Part shown: one piece after another, positions 1-12,300 of the stretch
Layout: each line of letters starts with the position of its first letter
Numbering within the stretch: position 1 is the stretch's first letter
Assembly: GCA_029582265.1 (NCBI GenBank)
Contig: CM055835.1
Location: 7,617,500 to 7,681,499, forward strand
Length of the DNA stretch: 64,000 bases
Source of the DNA: Zoroaster sp. YZ-2022
Lineage: Eukaryota > Echinodermata > Asteroidea > Forcipulatida > Zoroasteridae
Reading direction: 5' to 3'
Translations under genes and position numbers: made by a program
Notes under the pieces: generated by a model
Told to the model about the DNA's origin: nothing
Seen by the model: the letters and a program-made list of their open reading frames with translations, nothing else
The model's database searches: none

Positions 1-214
1 TATGTGTCCTGTTTGACTTGGTCGTAGGAATGACATTGTTCAAAACTACAAGTTTCTGGAATCAAAATTTTACTCTGACATTGTTGTGGGCAATGATGAT
101 GTATATTCACTAATAGTTTTATGTTTGCAGTCAGTATGAAACTATATATAGACCTATTGAATGTAGAGAATTGTGCTGGTACTAATAATGATTTTGTTGA
201 TATTTTGTATGTAG

Positions 215-310
215 AGAGATACATTGGAGCAGAGAGTTGAGGTATCTCGTCGAGAACTCATTGATATCAGAAGCTCATCAGCTGAACATATATCCAACCT
301 GGAACAACAG
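215..310 (+). CDS. GOLGA1: Golgin exon (first in window), coiled coil
   Basis: The acceptor is TATGTAG and the donor CAG/GTAACT. The exon is 96 nt, phase 0 at both ends. It encodes 32 residues beginning RDTLEQRVEVSRREL and ending SNLEQQ, with heptad-like hydrophobic spacing. The following intron (311-7954) is the longest of the gene in this window, and a short exon could be missed in it. Confidence 0.8.
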
Positions 311-3300
311 GTAACTAGAGAGGGCAGTATACCAACTGATAAAACAGGGTCAATGGTCACCAACTATGATGTGATTGTGTCAGCTTTGCCTGTGATTAGT
401 TAATTGTTTTTCCATTGACATTTTATCTGCCAGGGATGATGGAAAAATCACTGCATTAGTTTTGTTAGACTTAAGCGCCGCTTTTGACACAGTCGATCAC
501 AAAATCCTTCTCTCCCGCCTTCAATATCATCTTGGAATACATGACACAGCCCTGGATTGGTGTAAGTCCTACCTTTCAAATAGGCCTCAGCATGTTTGTA
601 TTGGTAACGCTATCTCCAAGCCTGTTATTCTTGACTATTCTGTACCCCAAGGCTCTATGCTCGGCCCACAGTGGTTTACTGTTTATACCTTTCCAGTTCA
701 TGATATCATTTTGAAGTATAACTTAAATTATCATGTCTACGCAGACACACAGCTTTATATTACTTTTAAATCTTCTCAAGAACCTGCCGAGTCGTGTATT
801 ACAACGCTGGAGAAATGTATTCAAGAGATTCGTAGTTGGATGAGATGAAACTTCTTGAAATTGAATGACGAAAAGACAGAATTTGTTCTATTTGGATCAC
901 GTCAGCAACTATCTAAAGTTTCTCTTCCATTTATTACAATTGGTGACTCGCAGATAACCCCCTCATCACAAGCACGTAATTTGGGTGTTATATTTGACTC
1001 GACAATGACTTTAAAACCTCATATCTCCAACATTGTCCGTATATCATCATTCCATATCAGAAATATTAGCCGAATAAGGAAATACTTGAATAAAAGTGCT
1101 GCTGAACAAATTATACGTGTGTCGTGGCCGAGCGGTCTAGCTTACCGGACTCAAGTTCTGGTGTTAGCAGCAGAATGTGGGTTCGAATCCCGGCCGTGAC
1201 ACTTGTGTCCTTGAGCAAGACACTTAACCATAATTGCTTCTCTCCACCCAGGGGTTAAATGGGTACCTGTGAGGGCAGAGTTGGTTGATTAGCCCTATAT
1301 GCGCTGTAATGGCAGCAATTGAGCTGTATACTCCCCAGGGAGCTGAGATGGTTTCAGGAATGATTTATGAGCAGGGGTAATAATATGCGCCTTGAGCACC
1401 ACTCAGTTGGTGGATACGTGCGCTATGTAAGTCCACACATTATTATTATTATTATTATTACGGCTCGATAACGGGAATGCTCTCCTTTATGGTCTCCCGC
1501 AGAATCAAATATCTCGTCTTCAGCACATACAAAACACAGCAGCTCGTGTTGTAACTTTGCCCAGAAAGTCATGCCATATCACGCCAATCCTGAAAGAACT
1601 GCACTGGCTTCCTGTTTCACAGAATTGTTTTTAAACTTATGCTAATTGTTCACAAATCTTTTAATAGTATTGCTCCAATTTACATTTCTGAACTTCTTAA
1701 AGTCTACACTCCATCACGCAATTTGCGCTCCAGCAACATGTAACTCCTAAAGGAACCAACTTCAAAACGGAACTGGGGTGATAGGTCTTTTTCTGTCGCG
1801 GCTCCGAGACTCTGAAATCATCTTCCAACTAAACTCAAATCTTGTCTTAGTATAACTAGATTTAAGTCGATGCTTAAAACTTATCTTATGTCACAATTTT
1901 TCAAAGATGATGTATATTTGTAATTGCATTGTAGATACATGTATCTCAGTACACATAATTTTTTTTCTCCTATGCTATCATTGTATATTGTTTGTATTCA
2001 TGTTTTTTCTTTGTTTGCGTGCCTTGAGCGCCCAGCAGGGTGGATATGTGCGCGCTACAAATCATTATCATTATCATTATCATTATTATCATTATCATTA
2101 TTATTATACTACATCAACTGTCCCGGGAGTCACAAGTGTGCTGGAAAAAACCTACAAATCAAAAGTGGTCTAATATTTGGACTTACATGTACTCTTCTAC
2201 CCACACATGGCTTCCATGTTACTATGACATATGTGCAAGACTTAAATAGGCCCGTTTCTGAAACAAATAATTGTATCAATATTAGTAAGGATACATCAAG
2301 ACACCAGTGTATTGTAACGGCGCCCCTTAGTCTCGACTTAGGGGCCGTCCGCCAGTGATGATTTGCCCAAAAGACCAACTAAAAATAATTTTAAGGCATC
2401 TGAAGAAAAAATAATAGACTATGTTTTAAGTTCAGGTTAGGGGATAGGCATGGTAAATAAACACAAGTACAAGGTACACATGTAAGTAATACAACAAAAA
2501 ATGTACTTACAACAGCACAGTACAGATGAGGTGGTGAATGGTGCAATCTAAAAATAAGGCAAAATACACCCCTAACTAAATAAATATCCAAAATGGGGCA
2601 ACCTGGCCCTTGGCTAACTTCAGCCGTTTTAGAGAAAAATGATAGCACCATCCACCGCTGTTCCCAATCATAGAGTTCACCTTGGCCTGTGCTGCCAGTA
2701 GTTTATATAGCAAGTGGCTAGAATGTAAATTAACATTGTATTGTAACTAAATTCAGCCCATGCATAAAGGAGTTATATAATAGTTTCTGCTGGACTAACC
2801 AGCAGGACCTATAACAAAGGCCACAATCATAATAGGCTAATAAAAGAACTAAATCACTGTGGTGCTTCAGGAATCTAAACTTTCCAAAGAAAAACTAAGT
2901 CAACTTGACTAGGGGTGACCAATAGAGGGCTCTAATTATAAACTGAAATCTTAAAGGAACAAACTAACAAAAGAAATAATGGGCCACAAAAAAACTTTGT
3001 TACAGTATGTATGTGTAAATGTCAACAGGCACATTTGTAGTAATGCACTGTGTGTATATGTTATAAACATGTACATATGTGGGTCATTCCATGAGCGTGG
3101 GACCCAAAGTGTGACATGGAGGTCAACATTTTAAGTTCATTAAATAAAGAAAAAAAATATAAGTTTTGTTACCTTATTTATCATAGTTTTGTAGGTTGTC
3201 ATATTTTAAAATAATAGATACAAACATTAAAACTGAGTGTCATGTATTTACTTCCTGCTTCACTTGATATGAGGTTAACGATGTAACAAAATTACAAGGG

Positions 3301-6300
3301 GACACAGTGTCTTGTTACGTTGTGTAATATACTGACTAAAGTTAATGGATCAAAATAGGGGAGACCCAAGAAATTTTTGTTTGTTGTCATAGTAGGTCTG
3401 TATGAGATGCAACAATAGGTGAAAGTTATAATCATCAGCTCGTACGATGTAAGGAATAACACGGGCCCCAATATCTGAAATACATGGAAAACACAAGTGT
3501 CCCACGTTCATGGAATGACCCATGTGTATATGTTATAAACATGTACATATGACCAGCGAATGCACTCTTCCAGGATGTTTGAAGCTATGATAAATGTACA
3601 TATGCATATTTTAAATATAAATTAATTCCATAGACATTGTAATGACTCTTGCTTGCAAGAATGAAAAAAAAGTAGAAATATATACTAGTCAAACAAAGAA
3701 ACGCAAATGTTTTTAAAGTGGTATATTTCTGCACACTTGGTAGAAATTGGTTTACTTTAGCAATGCGCATACTAAGGAAAGTGACTTGCTTCATTTCCAC
3801 ACCTGTTTGCATTGGCCACGGTTGATTGCACATCGTCAAGGACAAAAAGGTCATTTGGCATGGGCAGTGCAGGACCAGATTACGTAACTGGAAATTTAGC
3901 TGTATGACTATCCAAAATCGTGGAGTGGGTCTCGGGCGTACAGAAAACCGAAATCATTATGCAGTTAGGCCGTCAGCAGCAATGCCACGACTCTCTGTTC
4001 TAGAGCGGCCGCTGTCGGTATGCTGGAAGCGGGTATGAGACCCAGGGCTGTCGCCGACGTGCTCTTAATGTGCATGAATCCACTATTGGCCGTCTCAGAG
4101 ACAGGCACCAGGCCACTGGGGATGTTGCCGACCGGCGAAGAAGTGGTCGGCCCAGAGTCACCACCCAAACCAGGATCGCCATATTGTGCTCCTCCACCTC
4201 CGAGATCGGCGCCGGGATGCTTGTCAAACTGCAAGAGAGACCCTGGCAGGCACAACAGGCGCATCAGCGACCAGACTGTGCGGAACAGACTGCGTGCTGC
4301 TGGTCTGCGAAGCAGGCGCCCGTTTAGAGGTCTCCAGTTGACTGCACAACGGCGGAGCGCCGTCGTCAGTGGTGCATGCAGCATCGGCAGTGGACTCAAA
4401 GGATGTGGAGCCAGGTGTTGTTTACGGACGAGTCCCGGTTTCGCATATCCCACAATGATGGCCGTGTTAGGATCTACAGGAGGCGTGGGGAGCGCTATGC
4501 TGACTGCAATGTCGTAGAGCAGGACAGATGGGGCGGTCCTAGTGTCATGGTGTGGGCCGGCATTGCCGCCAACAGCCGCACCAATCTGATTGAGATTCAG
4601 GGCAATCTGAATGGGCAGCGCTACCGAGATGAGGTCCTGGCAGCAGAGGTTGTGCCTTTCTTGCGCCAGCATCCCAATATCCAACTGCTACAGCAGGATA
4701 ATACACGCCCGCATGTTGCCAGAATTGTGACTGATTATCTGCGACAGCAAAATGTGAAACCCTTCCATGGCCTGCCTTTAGCCCGACATGTCCCCAATAG
4801 AACACCTATGGGACGAACTTCAAGCGGGTTCATGCCAGGCCTGTAGCGCCCAGAACGCTCAGCAGTTGGCGGCCGGCGCTTCAAGAAGAATGGCGCACTG
4901 CCTCTGGGGCGGATTAGGCGTACAATCCAGTCCATGCGCCGGCGCATAAACGCCTGCATCCTGGCCAGAGGTGGACACACCAGTTATTGAGTACTTACAC
5001 TTTCATGTCATCATAATTTTTCTGGGGTGCAATCAAATTTTGTTGGTATAGATTGGCTTCGAAAAAAAAATTGCGTTTCTTTGTTTGACTAGTATATGTA
5101 TAAATTGTGTATATATATCGTCCATGTACGTAATTCACCACACTCGTGAAATGATGCACCTATCTTTGGCTTAGCATTTCTCGGAAAACTTACAAAATTA
5201 TGGCATATTACTGGTTGCATAAACTTATCTAAGTCGTGCTTGTTCCAGAAATAAAAATTATAGTGAAATTGTATGATTTACTGGAAAGTTAGTGCTTGTG
5301 AAAGTGGAAAAAGTTGTTTAACCACTGATTTTACTAGATACAAATAGTAAAAGATTTACATGACCTCAATTTTTTTTTCACGAACATCTGTGATTTTATT
5401 GTTCTATGCCGTCAACAAGCTGTTGTCTGTGGAAACCAAAATATATGAATGCTTTGCATTTGCAATGATTTTTTAAAGAAATACTGATCCTCAAAATGGA
5501 CCCATTCCTTCTAGAAGAAGCGAACGAAGACTACTTAATTTGTTGGTGTTTATTTCGACGGTAGTGGAAAATTATTGAGAAAATGAAACATTAATATCGT
5601 GGTTATGAAAAGAAATCTTTTATTTGACAAAATGTTAAGAGCATTTTTACACATTTCAAAGTTTTAGTACTTTTTGCAAAAATTTTAACCACTTTCCATT
5701 TTATTGGTCTTTCAAGAATATTGATTAAATGTTTTGAGAGTTTCTCCAAATTACACCATTTTATTTTAAAAATCGAAAATAATATTTTTATTTTCAAGAT
5801 TAAAAACAATTTTACAACCATCTGGAATAAGATGAAGCATGATTCAACTGTTTTTCTTCTTGGATACATTTTCTGTGCCCCCATAAACAGTTTGGGGGTG
5901 AGTCATTATACCAACATCAATTTTCTGATGACTACAATTCTGTGCGTCTCAAAAAACGGCGCTCAAGACATCCACGCGTATGATCATGCATTGAAATTCC
6001 GCATTTTACAAGCGAATCCTTCACTGAAACAAACTGAAACACCAAACTGCTAATTTCATTTGTAAGTTACCGTCCAGTTGATTATATAACCTTAGGTGCG
6101 TCATTTAGGGTAAATTATTAATAATAATAATAATAATGTGTAGACTTATATAGCGCACGTATCCACCAACTAAGTGGTGCTCAAGGCGCATTATATTATT
6201 ACCCCTGCTCATAAGGCTCATAAATCATTCCTGAAACCATCTCAGCTCCCTGGGGAGTATACAGCTCAATTGCTGCCATTACAGCGCATATAGGGCTAAT

Positions 6301-9300
6301 CAACCAACTCTGCCCTCACAGGTACCCATTTAACCCCTGGGTGGAGAGAAACAATTATGGTTAAGTGTCTTGCTTAAGGACACAAGTGTCACGGACGGGT
6401 TTCGAACCCACATTCTGTTGCTAACACCAGAACTTGAGTCCGGTAAGCTAGACCGCTCGGCCACGACACTCCAAATTGAGGATATAGGAAGTACCAGCAT
6501 AAAACTATCATACTAATACTTGGATATGTCCAAGTATTTATATGGGACGGAGCACCAGTACTAGAAAGGTAATCCAGTAATTACACGTTGAATCATAAAA
6601 AGTAACACAAATAGAGAAATGTAAATGTACATGTACATTATGTATATGAGGATCAACAACACTGCTACACTACAGCTGAACATTATGAGTATAAATACTA
6701 CAACTCTGGTATTATAGGGGTAGAGGCAGTTTAACAACTGCCTTGTTCTGGACTAGTTACCCCTCCCAGTCCTATTCGCACCGTGAAGAGGCTGGTTATT
6801 AACTTGTCTTGTTTCGGTGCGAGGGGCTGGTTTCTTCAGTGTGGAGTCGTTGTAACAACTTAATGACTGAGTAGCCCCCACCTTGGAGTGGCCATTGGCC
6901 TTGTGTGGGGCGAATTGCATAATTTTTTGTTTGTTTAAATGACTACTTTAATTGAGTTTAATGGTAAGGAAGCCTACAGCAGCCTACAAGTATGCTTACT
7001 TTCTTTGAATCATGATTATTAATACAACCAACTTGTGAATGGTTCAGCTTATTACACTGCGTCATTAACAAGAACATGGTGAAAAATGTTTATCTCCCGA
7101 CGCAAGAATTTCACAAATCTATGGTAAAAATGTGCAATTTAGGAAAGAATGCTCTTTCCTACATACGACCTGGAAATTATTTCACTTTTCTTGATATCAT
7201 CACTCACTTTAAATTAACCCTATCAACCCCAAGTCCATCAAAAAGTCCATCCCCTGGTTTAGTCTGATTTTGATGGATTCAGTACTCCACAGTATAGCTC
7301 AGCGAATAGAGCATGTAGCCATGTGTACCAAATCCATCAAACTCCACCGGCTGCTTTTGATGGATTCAGTACTCCACAGTATAGCCCAGTGAATAGAGCA
7401 TGTAGCCATGTGTACCAAATCCATCAAACTCCACCGGCTGCTGTTGATGGATTTAGTACTCCACAGTATAGCCCAGCGAATAGAGCATGTAGCCATGTGT
7501 ACCAAATCCATCAAACTCCACTGAGTGCTTTTGTTGGATTCAGTACTCCACAGTATAGCCCAGAGAATAGAGCACGTAGCCATGTGTACCAAATCCGTCA
7601 AACTCCACCGGCTGCTTTTGTTGGATTCAGTACTCCACAGTATAGCCCAGCGAATAGAGCATGTAGCCATGTGTACCAAATCCATCAAACTCCACCAGCT
7701 GCTTTTTGTTGGATTCAGGACTGTGTATAGCTAAGACATGGATGCTTTGCATTTGCTACTGTACCGATTCCATCCAAGTCCAACTGAGTGACTTTTTAGT
7801 GTATGTCGATAGATTTTGGTGGATTCAGGAGAGTTTCTAGTGAAAATGCCTAGAGGGTTAGGGTTATAATTTGTACATTTAAGTTTGACCATTTCATTAT
7901 ATTTCAATGACCAGTTGTATACCTAACCTTTAAATACTTTTTAACTTTTGCTAGATTTCTCACCTGAACACAAAGATAGCAGAGGATAGCGAAGAGGTAA
8001 AAGAGAGACAACAGAGTCTAGAATCTATGAGTAGAAGACATAATGAGGAGATTAGTAAGTTACAAGCCCAGCTAACTGATGCACAACAACAAGCTCATAC
8101 CCATCTTCAACTCGCTAATCAAAGACACACTCAAATTACTGTACAGGTAGGTAGTTATAGAGTCTATCCATATTGTACAGTTGTAACCAAGTAATTGTGT
8201 TTTCCAATTCAAGGCAAGTCACAAGTATTTCTTCACAAGTCAAGTCATAAGAATTTGTTTTTCAAGTCCACACAGTTACAAGTTACGAGTAAAGGTTAGA
8301 AACAAATAATATTAACTCTTAAGTCAAGTCTGTCACCTAGCTTTTTTAATGATACACATTCCCGCTATGTAAATGAAAAGATTTTTGTTAATGTATTTTG
8401 GTTGAATTTTTAGGTGTTAAGTACGACAGCGCGAACACCTCTTGAAATTTGTTTTTCTTTTTTTTCTTCTCCTTCTTCTTCCTCCTCACGAAACCTATCC
8501 AGCAAAAAACCATAGTTGCAAAGTTCACAGATCCTTCAAACGTGACACATATTTAGACCATAACATCTAGTTGTCAATAAAGTTGTGACATATAGTTTCA
8601 GGTAAAGTTGTGACATCATAGTGACATCATCAGATATCGAAATACACTAAAATCAAATTTAATATTTAAAAAAATCATATCTCATGAACCACAAGAGAAA
8701 TTTACACAATCTTTGCATCGTCTTACAGATGTTGAATTATGTCACATTTCGTACACATACATGACCCCAATCTGACCTTTCCTTCCAGTCGAAACCGCAA
8801 GTTTAATTGAAAAAATATTCTGAAGCAGTTTTATAGGGTCCATGATATGGTATTTGAACATGCTTTCAGTGGACGAAATTACTATTGACATGTGACCTTT
8901 TTAAAAATGTGACTGATGATGTCATCGCCTGTCATAGCGCCCTCTGGCGACAGGTTTAGACAAATAATAATTTTCTATCATTATATTCAAGCTACATAAT
9001 AACTTGAATGATTAAATAAATTAAATAGTAATACTTCTGGCTGCATTTCAGAATTTGCTTTGTATCACTTTGCTTACAGGACATTCTCCTGAGGACGATC
9101 AGAGCATACTGATCGAAACGTCGAGTTGTACCTCCAGTTCTTTTCAGAACTAATTACTACTCAATTGAGATTCCACATAGTGTTACTTATCATCCTTACC
9201 ATGCAAAGCTACAAGTTTTACTTACAGGACTTTGTAGCTACACAATTATCCACATTACTTAACAGTATTTGATCTCACCCAATCCAGAAATCGTTAAGTG

Positions 9301-12300
9301 AAGTAGAGTTAAGTGCAACCAAAGAGCAGCTTGCTGAAACCAAGAGACAATCTCTAGAAGTCAAGAAGCAACTACAAGATAAGATAGCTACATTAGAATC
9401 CAAGTTAATGGCCCTCAGTACAGCCACAAATTTTGAGAAGAGTGCAGCTGAACATAGGATTGTAAGTCAACATTTAGATGAATATAGATGTAGTGATTTT
9501 ATTTCTTATTTGTCTTTTATTATTTTAATGAATTCCTTCATGCCCTGGCATGAACCACTGCCAATGTATGTATTTTTTAATAAGGGATTACAAGTTCAAT
9601 GCATGATCTTTACTGCAGCTAATGGCCAAGGGCAATGTATTTTTATTGCCCTTACCCACGACCCTGCAGTAAAGCCCTAGTGTCAAACTTTATTTCCCAT
9701 TTATAAAAGTCCTCCTTAATTTTCATTTCTTTTGTTACCCCCAAAAATTCAAAATAAAACTTTGTTTAAACTATATAGTTGAGGACACTAAGTGCACCTT
9801 AGTGCATGACAGGTAACTACAGAACTACACTCTGATAGGCTCAAATATGCACATGATATACAGAATTTGCAGAGCGTTTTGTTTTCCCAGAATGCGATAA
9901 TGAAATTCAATATTCTCAAAAACCAACACCACCTTAATTTTAACTATACTGAATGTAACAAAATGCATTAAATTTGTTGGATCTTGATAAACTGAGCAGA
10001 GATCAACAAACATTTTATTCTTGCTGATGGATCTTGTTGAACTTTGCAGGCTTCACACTTGGAAAAGTGTGGAATGTCACTGTAATGAGCCAGGTGTATC
10101 AAGCTAGTTATTGAAAAAAAATGTTTCGAAAAAAGGAACTATTCTGAACAATGGACGTGGTGGGGTGTCCAATATTCAGTGCTTCAATACTTCAATGCTT
10201 CAATACTTCAATGCTTCAATACTTCTATGCAGTCCAATATTCAATACTTGTAAGGTGTCTGATATTGTATTGTTGTATTGATTGATTTATAGACACGTCT
10301 TGAGAGTCAGAATGAGGAATATTTAGAGAAAGAGATTGAACATGAGAAGCATATGACCCAGTTTGAAGATGAAAGAAACGCACTAACAGTAAGTATACAT
10401 CAAATTACATCACTGACTATGTACAATGCCTTGAAAGTCTTCAATTTGGTTTTTACATATTAAAGGGACAATATCATCATGATCAACAGGGCATGGAATC
10501 AGAGTGCTAGTTTTAGATTAACTCAGTGACTGAAAATAATACCCTACATGATAAAGTCATATTGCCGTTGCTGCTGCATAAATGAGCCAGTAATTTTCAG
10601 TCACTGTGTTCATCTTAAACTAGGACACCGATTCCATGCCCTGTTGAAAGTCTGCTCTGATCATGATGATGATGATGATGACAATGAAAAAGACACAAAG
10701 ATATGGAACATTAGATAAACAAAGATTAATACATGAAACAAAATGCAAAAGTTTTCAAAAGTTTTTTGAAAGAATTAAAATTGTCACACAGTCTTAAACT
10801 TTGTGGAAGCATATTCCAAAGGGAAGGGGCTGCAACAGAAAAAGCCCTATCCCCAAAAGTTTTACAAGTTCCATGTGGTACAGTAAGGAAGTTTTGGTTT
10901 GCTGAGTGTAGTCCACTGCGAATTAGAGCTGTGAATGGTAAGAAAATCTTGAATATATGAAGGTGAGTTGCCATGTAGAGCTTTCCATGTAAGAAGACAT
11001 CTTGAAAACTATTCGTTGTTGAACTGGGAGCCAGTGTAATTGCTTCAGTGAGGATGTTATGTGATCTGACTTATGAATCATGAATATGGTCCTTGCCGCA
11101 GCATTTTGGATTAATTGAAGTCTGTGAATGAGGTTTTTAGGTATTCCATAGAGCAAAGCATTACCACAATCCAAATGAGATGATATGAAAGCATGAATCA
11201 ATTTCTCAGTACTCTCTTTTGACAGAAGTTTGCGTATACTGTTAATATTCCGGAGATGAAAATAACCAGTTTGACAAATTTTATTATTAAACATGTGATT
11301 TCATGGACATTTCATCATCAAAAACAATACCAAGATTGCGAGCTTTGGAATTAGCCAAGATAACACTCTCACCGACTTTAACAGACTTTGATATAATGTG
11401 TTTCCTTTGATTTTTAGATGATATCATGACGATACTGTCTAGGGCTGTGCCGCGACCGAAACTGTCATTACCCGGTTCCATTTTTCAGTTCCAATTACCC
11501 GTATATGACTTTTTAAAATTCGGACTTAACATTTGAGCGGAGTGAACAGAAATCTGTAGCTCTTGAACAATGTAATGTTTACACTTTTACAGACAATTAT
11601 CTTTAAATTCAAGAGATTACACTCCAATAAAGCCTTTGTAGTATTTTACGGACATCTTCCATACACTTTTCTGCAACTGTTTGTGATACATTGTATCGAA
11701 TCGTTAAGACTGCAAAGGGCCTGGCAGCGGCTGCTTCAAACAACTTATCAAACCAGCAGCACAGGAGGGAATGTTTGCCTAATTGTTTGCCTAATTGTTT
11801 TCTTAAAAACCACACATTAACCCTAACGATCCCCATCCAGCCAAACTCCAACACCAGGGATTGTTGGAGTTTGATGGGTTGAGTACTGTGTACTTCTGAT
11901 ATGGCATGTGTAAAGTGTTGGAATATGGCTGGATGAGTACTGTATGTGTGCAGTAACAGTGTTGGATTTTGATTGAGTGGGGAGGGTTGGTTTGTGTGCA
12001 GTGCTGTTGCTGGTGGGTTGTCCTTGGTTGATGTATAAAAGCCCTGGTGCTGGACTGTGTGTGCATGACTTTGATGTTTGGTTTATGTGTACTGAACAAT
12101 GGGGTTAGGGTAATTACTGGGGATTTGTGCATTCATGGTGCATGGTTCCATAGAGGTAAAACAAATAAACAGCTGTGAAAGAATAATGGATTGAATGCTA
12201 GTAATATAAGGGGGTGTGTATGTGCCACTTTCAAGGAAAGATTCCACAGTAGGGGTTAGGTTAGGGCAAGGGCAGGAAGTTGTGGCTAAGGACAAGATTT

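Noticed and set aside
462..1199. Host gene with reverse transcriptase
   Set aside because: Stop codon, lost active-site Asp and SINE insertion show a dead LINE.
1119..1200. tRNA gene (A and B boxes present here and at other SINE heads)
   Set aside because: The tRNA-like heads are followed by a constant SINE body and (ATT)n tail and cannot form a full cloverleaf with a normal acceptor stem.
1907..2378. Overlapping frames around the (ATT)n tract
   Set aside because: Low-complexity translation, no splice-compatible continuation, no family resemblance.
3965..4684. 239-codon minus-strand frame
   Set aside because: Shadow of the GC-richer Tc1-like transposase on the plus strand, which has recognisable motifs.
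7299..7730. Frames of 129 and 135 codons
   Set aside because: 87-bp tandem repeat inside a CCCTAA-ended element; open on both strands by arithmetic.
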